A stretch of 15,189 nt of DNA from DATJSN01 sp035504095 (GCA_035504095.1 DATJSN010000029.1:1-15189); one strand, 5' to 3'. Numbered from the stretch's first letter, positions 1 to 7,757 are shown. Program-made: numbers and translations. The notes: generated from the letters alone by a model not told the origin.

Positions 1-875
1 AACTGCACCGGCGCGACGAGGCCAAGCTGCGCCAGAATCATCATCACCATCGGCAACTCAAATGAAAAACCAAATACCAGGCACATCACTGTGACAAAAC
101 TCATGTAGTCATCCATCATCGGAATCGGCGAAAAGAGGCCCGCGGAAGGCTGCGTCTGCAGGTCCAGCGTCCGTCCATCCACGTGCATGCGCAGTTGGGA
201 ATCCGCGGCGTTGTACCAAATGCTGATCTGGTCCGGATTAAATTTTGTCGGATCGCTTTTGACCGCGGGAATATTTAACAGCGGCGACTGGTCACCCGCC
301 GGCAGATGGCTCACATCCGGCTGCGTCGCCGCCGTGCCGTAAAGAAACTGTTCGTATGAACTTGGCTTCAGTGATGGAATCGGCACCTGCTGATTAAACT
401 CCAGAAAAATCTTGAGCATCAGGGGTAAAACAAAAAAGAAAAAAAAGACGATGCCCGCCAGAAACAAAACAATACTCGGACCGATGTAGCGATAAACAAT
501 CAGCCGCTCGCGGCGGAACAACCCCACCGCGATAAAAAGCCAGAATTGATAAAAAATCCACGGACTGGAAATCACAAATCCGGCTTTAAAGGCCGTCATA
601 AAATACATAATGATCGAGCCGGCCGGTTTGGCGTACGTCAAATGCGGCGGATAGCCCGCCCGATGCAGCGCCAACAGATACGGCCCGTAGAGAAAGTCGA
701 TGATGTTGCCCGCATAAAAGAGGCAGATGCCTACGCCGATAAAAGCACCCACAAGCGCCAGAATCAGCCGGCGGCGTAATTCCTCCAGATGACCGCCAAA
801 GGACATGACGGGCATGTCGACGTCCTTTCCGGGTGCACCGGTTGGTTTCGCAAATAATCGCCGCCAGTCAGCCAT
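1..875 (-). CDS. tatC: Sec-independent protein translocase TatC (partial, C-terminus off the window)
   Basis: TatC is the membrane receptor of the twin-arginine pathway, which exports folded proteins. I translated this frame from the ATG at 875-873; 291 codons are present and the 3' end is cut by the window edge. Visible family marks are HLEELRRRL (about residues 29-37) before TM1, the RRER loop with Glu123 after TM2 (matching E. coli Glu103), and FGFSFELP with Glu273 (matching E. coli Glu170). Hydrophobic helices sit at about 38-54, 92-120, 132-154 and 258-272. The periplasmic loop between TM3 and TM4 (about 161-252) is roughly 90 residues, against about 20 in E. coli. The start lies 5 bp after the stop of the upstream ABC ATPase gene, so the genes are probably co-transcribed. 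No tatA is visible. The identification is firm; the role of the insert is unknown. Confidence 0.93.
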   Translation of the reverse strand, partial: MADWRRLFAKPTGAPGKDVDMPVMSFGGHLEELRRRLILALVGAFIGVGICLFYAGNIIDFLYGPYLLALHRAGYPPHLTYAKPAGSIIMYFMTAFKAGFVISSPWIFYQFWLFIAVGLFRRERLIVYRYIGPSIVLFLAGIVFFFFFVLPLMLKIFLEFNQQVPIPSLKPSSYEQFLYGTAATQPDVSHLPAGDQSPLLNIPAVKSDPTKFNPDQISIWYNAADSQLRMHVDGRTLDLQTQPSAGLFSPIPMMDDYMSFVTVMCLVFGFSFELPMVMMILAQLGLVAPVQ

Positions 876-880
876 TTGCC

Positions 881-1576
881 TCACGTTGGTTTGACGATTC
901 CGTCTTCGAGCTTTACGACGCGGTCGGCCTGAGCCGCGATGCTCACATCGTGGGTCACCAAAAGCATACTCTGCCTGCGGCTGCGATGCAGCCCGGTCAG
1001 AACATCCAGAATTGTGTGGCCGGTCCGCGGGTCAAGGTTGCCGGTGGGTTCGTCGGCCAGGATCAGCGGCGGATCGTTGATCAGGGCCCGGGCAATGGCC
1101 ACGCGCTGGCGTTCGCCGCCGGAGAGTTGCGCCGGACGATGTTTCAGACGATCCTTCATGCCCAATTGCTCAAGCAGTTCCAGCGCGTATGTTTTCCGCG
1201 GACGGGCGCCGACAAAAGCCATCCACCACGGCGCGGCGATGATCGCCGGTAATAAAACGTTTTCCAGCACGCTCAATTCCGGCAATAAGTGATAAAGCTG
1301 AAAGACAAAACCGAAGGACTGGTTTCGCATAAAATGCCGGCGGCTGCGCGACAGCTTTGTTAAATCCTGGCCGCGGAACAGCACCACACCGCGGTCGCAC
1401 TTTTCCAGAGCCCCGGCGATGTGCAGCAGCGTGCTTTTGCCGGAACCTGAAGCGCCGACGAGCGCCACGAATTCGCCGGGCTTTACTTGCAGGCTTGCTC
1501 CGGTGAGCACTTGCACCTGATCAGGGCCCAGGCGGAAGGTTTTATGAACGTCGGCTAATTCCAGCAGATTTTCCAT
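881..1576 (-). CDS. LolD/MacB-type ABC transporter ATP-binding protein
   Basis: This 231-residue ATPase would power the adjacent permease, probably lipoprotein release from the inner membrane or a MacB-like export step. Walker A is GASGSGKST (41-49), the Q-loop Gln is 93, the signature LSGGE is 151-155, Walker B LILADEP is 171-177, and the switch His is 209 (THD). The segment VFQLYHLLPELSVLENV after the Q-loop closely resembles LolD. A short insert around 112-128 (APWWMAFVGARPR) is unusual. The start codon lies 16 bp after the permease stop and the stop lies 5 bp before tatC, so the three genes look like one operon. LolD is the best fit, but E. coli-type lolC/lolE pairs are not present here, so I leave the symbol empty. 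Confidence 0.9.
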   Translation of the reverse strand: MENLLELADVHKTFRLGPDQVQVLTGASLQVKPGEFVALVGASGSGKSTLLHIAGALEKCDRGVVLFRGQDLTKLSRSRRHFMRNQSFGFVFQLYHLLPELSVLENVLLPAIIAAPWWMAFVGARPRKTYALELLEQLGMKDRLKHRPAQLSGGERQRVAIARALINDPPLILADEPTGNLDPRTGHTILDVLTGLHRSRRQSMLLVTHDVSIAAQADRVVKLEDGIVKPT

Positions 1577-1592
1577 TCAGCAACTCGCAAAC

Positions 1593-3299
1593 CTATTCAT
1601 ATCTGAGCGCTTCCACGGGATCCTGCATCCCGGCGATCAGCGCCGGTATCGCGGCGCCGATCAGCCCCGCCAAAATCGCCGCGCCAACGATTACCGCGAC
1701 TGTAATTGGATCAACTTGATGCGGGATTTCGGAAAAAACATAAATGCTGCGGTTCCAGATGGTGATGCCAAAGATTCTCCACAGGATGTCGTCGTGAATC
1801 CAGTTGTCGTTCAAAACGAACAATACGCCTGTGATTGAGCCGGCCAGGGACCCCAAAGCACTGATGATCACACCATAGAGTACGAAAATGGCCGCCACGC
1901 CGGCTTCACTGCCGCCGATCGCTTTGATGATGCCGATATCCTGCGTTTTATCGCGAACGATCATGAAGAAAATCAGAAAAATGACGACGATGACCACCAG
2001 GCTCATGAGCCCCAGAATAAACATGATCAGATTGCGCTCATTGTCCACGGCGTTAATGTAATCGGCCTGCACCTGGTCCCAGGTCTGGATGCGGATTCCA
2101 GCGAAGGAAAGGTCCGGATGCTGCGTCTCGAATTGATCGACCAGATTGGCTATCGCGTCGCGGGCGGTCAAAATCGCCTGAGGATCATAATTGTTTTTAA
2201 CAAGCACCTGGATGGCGCTGGCGCGAGCCGGCTGAATGCTGCCGTCGAGCCGCTGCTGCTGCTGCATAAACGCCAGCTTTTGCACTACGTCGAATGGCGC
2301 ATAAACCGTTTTGGAGTCCACGGTAAAAACCTGGGTGTGCGAATCGTCAACAATCATAAATTGCCCGGTCTGTGGCGTTGCCAGCGTGGCTCTCATGGTC
2401 ACCGGCACCACCGTTAGAACCACTGGCGTAAAACGAAATCCCTCGGGACGGTGATAATTTCCAAAGCGATCGCGTTCATAGAAGCCCAGGTCCACGCCAA
2501 CGATGCAACCATATTGCGGCTCGGCTTGCGCGGTTGGGTATGCATTAACCGCCTCCGGCGGAGGTGCAAAAGTCGCAACGGCGGGAACCAGCGCTTTGGT
2601 TAAAGCGGCGGCATCGGCGAACGAATCCGAGGTCGGCAATTGCTGCACAAAATCAAAATCGTTCTCGGCCTGTTCCAGTGCCGCCTGGGCTTGCTGTGCA
2701 TCTTCAATGGTTATTTCCTGCCAATGCTCACGAATTCCTGCAAACCATGCGTCCGGCGGAACAGGCTTCAGTTCGTCAACGGCTTTTTGGCGACGGTTGA
2801 CTTCGTCGAGCGCGCGGGAGACCAAATTAGCGGCGTACTGCACGAGTTTCGGCACAGTGGTCGGAAAACCGACGCCCTTGAGATCGGCGGCGGCCTGCAT
2901 GGGCGCCTGATATTGCCAGAATAAACTCTGCTGAAACGAGCTTATCTTCGATTCCAGCGCCGGATCGACGCCGACAATCTGCACACCCATGCTGATTTCA
3001 TAATCCGGCAGGTTCAGCAAGCCATAGGCGCTAATTACCGGGGCGCTGGCCGCCACCTGCGGTAATTGATTAATTTTCTGCTCAAGTTCCTGGTAGTAGG
3101 GAAAGCCGCCCATGGCTGAAGCGCTGACAACCACGTCGCCTTCAAGGGACCGCCCCGTGCTGCGCACGCGATCCACAAAACCGGTCATGATGCTGTTGAC
3201 GACAATCAGCATCGCCACGCACAGCCAGACGGCCAGTATCGGGAACACGACGATTCCTTTGCGCGTCAGGTAGCGAAAACAAAGAAAAATTTTGTACAT
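1593..3299 (-). CDS. LolC/LolE-like ABC transporter permease with extended periplasmic domain
   Basis: This is the membrane subunit of a type VII (LolCE/MacB/FtsX) ABC transporter. I start at the ATG at 3299 (568 aa), which begins MYKIFLCFRYLTRKG as Lol permeases do; an in-frame TTG six codons earlier is possible. One TM helix lies near residues 16-38, followed by a periplasmic domain of nearly 390 residues. Three helices lie in the C-terminal third (about 424-448, 468-496, 532-558), with the coupling segment RDKTQDIGIIKAIGGS before the second. The protein ends DPVEALRYE, typical of the family. E. coli LolC and LolE are about 400 residues. The extra length falls around residues 120-255 and includes an Ala/Gln/Glu-rich, probably helical stretch (near QAQAALEQAENDFDF). 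Only one permease gene is present, so it may work as a homodimer with the following ATPase. Confidence 0.87.
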   Translation of the reverse strand: MYKIFLCFRYLTRKGIVVFPILAVWLCVAMLIVVNSIMTGFVDRVRSTGRSLEGDVVVSASAMGGFPYYQELEQKINQLPQVAASAPVISAYGLLNLPDYEISMGVQIVGVDPALESKISSFQQSLFWQYQAPMQAAADLKGVGFPTTVPKLVQYAANLVSRALDEVNRRQKAVDELKPVPPDAWFAGIREHWQEITIEDAQQAQAALEQAENDFDFVQQLPTSDSFADAAALTKALVPAVATFAPPPEAVNAYPTAQAEPQYGCIVGVDLGFYERDRFGNYHRPEGFRFTPVVLTVVPVTMRATLATPQTGQFMIVDDSHTQVFTVDSKTVYAPFDVVQKLAFMQQQQRLDGSIQPARASAIQVLVKNNYDPQAILTARDAIANLVDQFETQHPDLSFAGIRIQTWDQVQADYINAVDNERNLIMFILGLMSLVVIVVIFLIFFMIVRDKTQDIGIIKAIGGSEAGVAAIFVLYGVIISALGSLAGSITGVLFVLNDNWIHDDILWRIFGITIWNRSIYVFSEIPHQVDPITVAVIVGAAILAGLIGAAIPALIAGMQDPVEALRYE

Positions 3300-3402
3300 A
3301 GGATTTAAAGACCGCAACGATTTTTGCCACAGCCTGCGACGAGCTCTCTTCGAGCCTGAGCCTCAGAGCCGAAGGCAGTCGAGTCGAGTTCACAGGTTTT
3401 GG

Positions 3403-3459
3403 GAGAGCCGGCAGGTTTATCCTGCCGGAATTACCGCCGGCGTAAAGCCAGCGGCTCTC
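3403..3459. repeat. Intergenic palindromic repeat element
   Basis: The outer arms GAGAGCCG (3403-3410) and CGGCTCTC (3452-3459) are perfect inverted repeats. Inside them CCGGCAGG (3408-3415) pairs with CCTGCCGG (3421-3428) across a 5-nt loop, and ACCGCCGGCG follows. The element lies 15 bp downstream of the lysS stop and upstream of the permease gene. It could act as a transcription end or RNA processing signal for lysS, but no T-run follows on either strand. A REP- or MITE-like dispersed repeat is the more natural reading. A differently sequenced but similarly built palindrome lies at 7712-7757. Confidence 0.6.
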
Positions 3460-3474
3460 TGAACACTAAATACC

Positions 3475-5004
3475 TTACGTATTTTCCTTCTCGCCGGTTG
3501 CGTCATGCGAACCATGCGGCCTGAGCAGCGGAAACAGCACCACGTCGCGGATACTGGTGCGATTGGTCAGCAGCATCACCAACCGGTCGATGCCGATGCC
3601 CAATCCGCCGGCAGGCGGCATGCCATAGCTCAGGGCGTCGATAAAATCGTTATCCATCCGCGCCATGGATTCCTCCGGCTTAAGCCCTGCAAGCTGCGCC
3701 GAAAAAGTTTTGTGCTGCAGCAACGGATCGTTTAATTCGGTATAGGCGTTGGCCAACTCCATTCCGGCGATATAAAGCTCGAAGCGCTCGGCGATTTTTT
3801 CATCGCCCGGTTTGCGGCGCGTGAGCGGGCAGAGCCCCGCCGGATAATCGTAAACAAATACCGGGCGATCCAGTTTCGCCAGTGCCGGCTCGACACAGCG
3901 TTCGAATAACTCCCCCACCAAAACATCATTATCCTTCTGATCGATTTGCTCGATGTGATGCTGCGCCGCGCACGCTTTGACGGCTGCCGCATCAAACATC
4001 TTCACACCCGCATGCCGCTGGAAAAGTTCGCCATAATTGAATCGCTCAAACGGCGGCGTAAAGTCGATGATCCTCTGGCCAAAAGGAAGATGAAGCGGCG
4101 CGTCGGGCGCGGCATCGGGTTTGATCGCTTTGTGCCGGTCGCGGGCCAGGGTTGCGATCAGCGTTTCAGTCAGTTCCATCATTCCGGCCAGATCGCTGTA
4201 TGCCTGGTAAAGTTCCAGCATGGTGAATTCGGGATTGTGTTTTGTGTCGATCCCCTCGTTGCGGAAGTTGCGATTAATTTCAAACACCCGTTCCATGCCG
4301 CCGACCAGCAATCTTTTCAGATACAATTCAGGACTGATTCGCATATACAAATCGATGTCCAGCGCATTGTGATGCGTGATAAACGGCCGCGCCGCGGCGC
4401 CGCCGGGAATTGGCTGCATCATCGGCGTTTCAACTTCCACAAAGCAGCGCTGACGCAGAAAATCGCGGATCAACTGCATGATGCGCGAGCGAGCCAGGAA
4501 TATTTCCAGCGAATCGGGGTTGGCAAACAGGTCCAGATAGCGCTGGCGGTAACGCAATTCCGTGTCGGAAAGGCCGTGAAATTTTTCCGGCGGCGGCAGC
4601 AGGGCTTTGCAGGCGATGCCCAATTGATCCGCCCAAACGGTAATTTCCCCGGTTTTGGTGTGGCCCAGCTTGCCGGAAAACCATGCCATGTCGCCAAGTT
4701 CCAGCAGTTTGGCGAGGTCCCATTGTTTTTCCACAAACTGTTTGGCCAGACCGATTTGTATTCGCCCCGTCCAGTCGGCAATAGTGATGAAAATGAGCTT
4801 GCCAATGTCGCGCAAAAGCACGATTCGTCCGGCGATTTTCACGGTCGGTCCGCCGTCATGCGGCGTTTCGGGCGTATGCAGTTTCCGCGCTTCTTCGGTG
4901 GTAATAAGCCCGTCAATACGCCCGCCAAATGGATCGACGCCTGCGGCTTTCCATTTTTCCAGCCGGGTCAGTCGATCCTTGAATTGTGGATTATCCTCAA
5001 ACAT
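3475..5004 (-). CDS. lysS: Lysine--tRNA ligase (class II)
   Basis: LysS charges tRNA-Lys with lysine, using ATP, in the cytoplasm. The 509-residue length is normal for the bacterial class II enzyme. The N-terminal OB-fold anticodon-binding domain covers about residues 53-138 (VKIAGRIVLLRDIGK). The catalytic domain shows motif 1 near FVEVETPMMQPIPGGA (188-203), motif 2 as FRNEGIDTKHNPEFTMLE (247-264), and motif 3 as GGLGIGIDRLVMLL (466-479). SPELYLKRLLVGG (224-236) and the MELANAYTELNDP segment (415-427) are also characteristic. The ATG at 5004 has GGA about 8 nt upstream. A weak -10 (TACAAT, at 5057-5052 on the minus strand) may belong to its promoter. A 370-codon open frame on the opposite strand is a composition shadow. 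Confidence 0.97.
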   Translation of the reverse strand: MFEDNPQFKDRLTRLEKWKAAGVDPFGGRIDGLITTEEARKLHTPETPHDGGPTVKIAGRIVLLRDIGKLIFITIADWTGRIQIGLAKQFVEKQWDLAKLLELGDMAWFSGKLGHTKTGEITVWADQLGIACKALLPPPEKFHGLSDTELRYRQRYLDLFANPDSLEIFLARSRIMQLIRDFLRQRCFVEVETPMMQPIPGGAAARPFITHHNALDIDLYMRISPELYLKRLLVGGMERVFEINRNFRNEGIDTKHNPEFTMLELYQAYSDLAGMMELTETLIATLARDRHKAIKPDAAPDAPLHLPFGQRIIDFTPPFERFNYGELFQRHAGVKMFDAAAVKACAAQHHIEQIDQKDNDVLVGELFERCVEPALAKLDRPVFVYDYPAGLCPLTRRKPGDEKIAERFELYIAGMELANAYTELNDPLLQHKTFSAQLAGLKPEESMARMDNDFIDALSYGMPPAGGLGIGIDRLVMLLTNRTSIRDVVLFPLLRPHGSHDATGEKENT

Positions 5005-5107
5005 ACGAATTCCGATTGCTCATCCGCACAAAAGAACCTTCAAGGCGATGCATTGTAGCGGTGCGCCCAGCAGCCCGAAAGGAATGTAAACGATTACAGG
5101 ATCAGCT

Positions 5108-5135
5108 TTGACCCTCGCGTTGGTCCCGATATAAT
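5108..5135 (+). promoter_or_regulatory. Sigma70-type promoter upstream of the antitoxin-like relic
   Basis: TTGACC (5108-5113) and TATAAT (5130-5135) are separated by 16 bp. The predicted transcription start, about 7 bp after the -10, falls within a few bases of the ATG at 5146, so the message would be leaderless or nearly so. The same CTTTGACCC context and the same spacing recur upstream of nuoA. Confidence 0.6.
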
Positions 5136-5145
5136 TTTCCATACT

Positions 5146-5350
5146 ATGACTACTTCTTTGAAAAAAGCGTTTGCCAGGGCTTCACATCTGCCTGTACCCA
5201 TACAAAATCAATTAGCGCGGCAATTGCTTGATGATATCGCGGGGGAAATTGAAATGGGATCGGACTCTGGCTGGTTCCCAAAAATTGCTGGAATCTCTGG
5301 CGAACAAAGCACGCAAATCACAACGTCAGGAACGGAATTCCCGTTTATAA
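5146..5350 (+). pseudogene. Frameshifted small antitoxin-like protein
   Basis: The frame from ATG 5146 reads MTTSLKKAFARASHLP, then IQNQLARQLLDDIAGEIE. This resembles a widespread family of short proteins that begin with 'LEKAFxxASxLP' and 'LAxxLLxELxxE', and that often sit in toxin-antitoxin loci. In the family the next residues are W-D-(E/x)-L-(F/A)-x-(S/G)-x..LLxxLAxxA. Here that continuation lies one base out of frame: after the EIE codons (ending 5254) the shifted frame reads WDRTLAGSQKLLESLANKAR and stops at TAA 5348-5350. A one-base insertion, or a two-base deletion, near 5255 therefore breaks the gene. The unshifted frame runs on to 5505 as low-complexity sequence. There is no toxin gene beside it. 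The family comparison is from memory; the matching halves in two frames are seen directly. Confidence 0.55.
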
Positions 5351-5413
5351 CCAACCCGTCTAAACACCGAAAATTATTATCTAATTTTTCTCTGCGCTCT
5401 CCGCGTTTAAGGT

Positions 5414-5448
5414 TCTCCCGTCTCCCGACTCCCATCTCCCGACTCGAC
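5414..5448. repeat. Heptanucleotide tandem repeat
   Basis: Five consecutive 7-base units read TCTCCCG, TCTCCCG, ACTCCCA, TCTCCCG and ACTCGAC, the last one degenerate. The tract sits between the antitoxin relic and the nuoA promoter. It resembles the short tandemly repeated heptamers known from cyanobacterial intergenic regions. Confidence 0.6.
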
Positions 5449-5461
5449 GTGGCCTGCCACG
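5448..5461. repeat. Short perfect palindrome upstream of the nuoA promoter
   Basis: CGTGGC (5448-5453) and GCCACG (5456-5461) form a perfect inverted repeat with a 2-bp centre. It lies 9 bp upstream of the -35 element of the nuoA promoter. An operator is possible, but a chance palindrome cannot be excluded. Confidence 0.3.
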
Positions 5462-5470
5462 CCGCTGCCT

Positions 5471-5498
5471 TTGACCCCATCGTGGGTGGGTATATAAT
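5471..5498 (+). promoter_or_regulatory. Sigma70-type promoter of nuoA-nuoB
   Basis: TTGACC (5471-5476) and TATAAT (5493-5498) are 16 bp apart. The expected start point is near 5505, giving a leader of about 40 nt to the nuoA ATG. Hexamers and spacing are identical to those of the promoter at 5108-5135. Confidence 0.65.
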
Positions 5499-5544
5499 GT
5501 TATAAAGTTTGTGAATTGTTTCACTGACCGAATGCGGGACGCTC

Positions 5545-5979
5545 ATGATGTTCTTATCTGTTCTGGCTCAAGGCGCTCCTTCAGGTTCATCGCTGAGTTT
5601 CTTCAGCGACTGGGCGCTATTGGGTCTTCTATTCCTGATCGCCCTGATCTTCGGCATCACCAACGTTGTCGCTTCGCACCTTCTCGGCCCGGCGCGCCGT
5701 GGAAAAACCAAGGAATCCACCTATGAATCCGGCGTCGAGCCGTTGGGCAGCACGCATGACCGTTTCAATGTGCGTTTCTATCTGGTAGCCATGATCTTTC
5801 TGGTCTTTGACGTCGAAGTGCTCTTCCTGATTCCGTGGATCATTGTTTTCAATAATCGCGGACATACGTTCGGCGGCGTTAACTCTGGTGTTCTCTTCGG
5901 TAGCATGGTCGTCTTCGCCGCGATTCTGCTGCTGGCCTATATTTATGCCTGGGGCAAAGGCGTTTTTCGCTGGGATTGA
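5545..5979 (+). CDS. nuoA: NADH-quinone oxidoreductase subunit A
   Basis: NuoA is a small membrane subunit of respiratory complex I, next to the quinone-binding junction. The 144-residue product has three hydrophobic helices (about 24-47, 77-102 and 114-136). It carries the family signatures YESGVEP (60-66) in the long loop after TM1 and FDVEVLFL (88-95) with the conserved acidic residues in TM2. The N-terminus has tandem ATG codons at 5545 and 5548, and I cannot tell which is used. The Shine-Dalgarno match is weak (GGGAC). The gene is followed 24 bp later by nuoB. Confidence 0.95.
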   Translation: MMFLSVLAQGAPSGSSLSFFSDWALLGLLFLIALIFGITNVVASHLLGPARRGKTKESTYESGVEPLGSTHDRFNVRFYLVAMIFLVFDVEVLFLIPWIIVFNNRGHTFGGVNSGVLFGSMVVFAAILLLAYIYAWGKGVFRWD

Positions 5980-6003
5980 TGTAAACGTGTTCGGAGTTCG
6001 GCA

Positions 6004-6579
6004 ATGCCCATTGAACCAACAGCACTAGCTGACAATTTTATCACCCTGAATCTTAAGAAGGTCGTCAATTGGTGCCGGCGTTCCAGCGTCTGGCCGCTTC
6101 CGTTCGCTACCGCATGCTGCGGGATTGAACTGATGGCCACCGCCAGCAGCCGCTATGACCTTGCCCGCTTCGGCGCCGAAGTAATGCGTTTTTCACCGCG
6201 CCAGGCCGATCTGCTGATCGTCGCGGGCCGCGTGAGCATCAAAATGATGCCGGTTCTGCATCGCATATATTTGCAGATGGCTGAACCCAAATGGGTCATC
6301 AGCATGGGTGCCTGTGCCTGCACCGGCGGAGTTTTTGATAATTACGCGACTGTTCAGGGAATTGACCAGTTCATGCCGGTGGACGTTTATGTCCCCGGCT
6401 GCCCGCCCCGGCCCGAAACGCTGATGGAAGGGATCATGGCCATTCAAAAGATCATTGATCAGCATGGTATGCCGGCGGCCCAGCGCCAGCCACTCAAGAT
6501 CGCCCTTGAGCCGACCTTCAAACCCAGTCCGCAGCCCCAGGTCGAACTCGGCCCGCGCCTTTCTTCAGCCATGCATTAA
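6004..6579 (+). CDS. nuoB: NADH-quinone oxidoreductase subunit B (N2 cluster subunit)
   Basis: NuoB carries the terminal [4Fe-4S] cluster N2, which passes electrons to quinone in complex I. The ligands are visible as Cys38 and Cys39 (ATACCGIE), Cys104 (MGACACTGG) and Cys133 (VPGCPPRPE). Their spacing of 66 and 95 residues from the first Cys equals that of Thermus Nqo6 (Cys45, Cys111, Cys140). The 191-residue length is within the family range, with a Pro-rich tail. GGAG about 10 nt upstream of the ATG serves as ribosome binding site. nuoC and later genes do not follow; the next gene, holA, converges with only 2 bp between the two stop codons. Confidence 0.97.
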   Translation: MPIEPTALADNFITLNLKKVVNWCRRSSVWPLPFATACCGIELMATASSRYDLARFGAEVMRFSPRQADLLIVAGRVSIKMMPVLHRIYLQMAEPKWVISMGACACTGGVFDNYATVQGIDQFMPVDVYVPGCPPRPETLMEGIMAIQKIIDQHGMPAAQRQPLKIALEPTFKPSPQPQVELGPRLSSAMH

Positions 6580-6581
6580 AG

Positions 6582-7658
6582 TTACGACCCGCAGATTTTC
6601 ACAATAAACATTTCGATGTTTCGCTGCGGCTCACCTAGACTCGTTTTCGCTGCCATATCCGCCGCCAATAACGCTTCGGCGGCGCGTTTGGCTCCCGCAA
6701 TGCCCCAGCGCCGCGCCAATTGCAGAGTTCGCGTCGCCCTTTGTTGCGGCCAAAGCCGTAATTCTTTGATGATCTGCCCATCACCGAGACGGCGATCGAT
6801 CATTTCCCGCGCCCGCATGACTTGTCCGAGCCAGTAAAAAATCGCCCCGACCAGCGTGTAACCGATGCGGCTCTCCATCTGCCACAGTTCGTGATTCCGC
6901 GCCAGCGCTTCGCGGACATTTCCGTCGGAAAGCGCGTTGATCAGGTCCCACACTTGTTGTTCATGCTGAAAACCCACCATCTGCATGACCATTTTTTCGC
7001 TGATCATGTTTTGATTCATCGCATAGAGCGCCAGCTTGGCCAATTCGCCGTCCAGGCGCGCCAGGTCGGCGCCCACCAGTTCCGCGAGGCGAATCGCCGC
7101 CGCCGGTTCGATTTTTTTGGAGTAAAACTTTTCCGCGCGCGTTGAAAGCCAGTGCGGAACCTGATCCTCCCTTGGAGGCACGCACCAGTGCACGGCGCCC
7201 TGAGCATCCAACAATTTGTGCAGCCGCGTGTTCTTGAGCCAGTTGTCGCACACCAAAACCAAAACCGCGCCTGCGGCGGGCTCTTCGGCGTAACGATAAA
7301 TCATATCGCGCGGCGTCGCGGCAACGCGTTGGGGGGAATCGCCGCCGGATTCAATCTCTTCCGATTCATCCCCGCCATCTTCGCCGGAACGGCTCTTGAA
7401 CAGTTGATCCGCGGGTTCAACCACGACGAGTTTATTCGCTGCGAACATTCCCATGGTCCGGCACTCATCAAGCACCGCCGCAACGGTCACGGCCGGATCC
7501 ATCCGCACGTACCCCATGTCGCTTTGCTCGGATCCCAAAACCGTCTTACGGATGCGCTCCAGAAGTTCCCAGCGAATAAAGGCCTCCGCGCCGGCTAACA
7601 CCATCACCGGATGAACCTGAATCGTGGATGAAGATTGTTCGCGTTTCGCCGCCATCAT
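6582..7658 (-). CDS. holA: DNA polymerase III, delta subunit
   Basis: HolA is the clamp-loader delta subunit, which opens the beta sliding clamp. The 358-residue length fits. Early residues PVMVLAGAEAFIRWELLERI match the N-terminal fold. MFAANKLVVV (71-80) matches the beta-binding region, which in E. coli reads LFASRQTLLL. LVGADLARLDGELAKLALY (194-212) and the GFQHEQQVWDLINALSDGN segment (229-247) are classic for the family. An acidic, Ser/Gly-rich insert lies at about 89-110 (SRSGEDGGDESEEIESGGD), probably a disordered loop. Two ATGs stand in tandem at the start (7658, 7655). The gene overlaps nothing and is transcribed alone on the minus strand. Confidence 0.93.
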   Translation of the reverse strand: MMAAKREQSSSTIQVHPVMVLAGAEAFIRWELLERIRKTVLGSEQSDMGYVRMDPAVTVAAVLDECRTMGMFAANKLVVVEPADQLFKSRSGEDGGDESEEIESGGDSPQRVAATPRDMIYRYAEEPAAGAVLVLVCDNWLKNTRLHKLLDAQGAVHWCVPPREDQVPHWLSTRAEKFYSKKIEPAAAIRLAELVGADLARLDGELAKLALYAMNQNMISEKMVMQMVGFQHEQQVWDLINALSDGNVREALARNHELWQMESRIGYTLVGAIFYWLGQVMRAREMIDRRLGDGQIIKELRLWPQQRATRTLQLARRWGIAGAKRAAEALLAADMAAKTSLGEPQRNIEMFIVKICGS

Positions 7659-7711
7659 TTTTCCATTTTTGCTATTTGTAGCTTAGGCTCTCTAGCCTGA
7701 GTCTGTCGAAT

Positions 7712-7757
7712 GGCTCCAGCCTGAGCATTAAAAGCCCAGGCATTCAATGCCGGAGCC
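7712..7757. repeat. Intergenic palindromic repeat element upstream of holA
   Basis: The outer arms GGCTCC (7712-7717) and GGAGCC (7752-7757) are inverted. Inside, GGCATT and AATGCC form a perfect palindrome around one base (7739-7751). An AGCCTGAG motif occurs both just inside the left arm (7718-7725) and upstream at 7694-7701. The layout, long outer arms around an inner hairpin, is like the element at 3403-3459. The flank GCTCTCT..AGCCTGAG also occurs near that element (3347 onward). Confidence 0.5.

Noticed and set aside
3946..5058. 370-codon open frame opposite lysS
   Set aside because: It is fully antisense to a clear lysS, has no recognisable motifs, and is a product of codon composition.
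5208..5546. 112-codon minus-strand frame over the antitoxin relic
   Set aside because: It spans two promoters and a tandem repeat, and the plus-strand frames show the family-like sequence.
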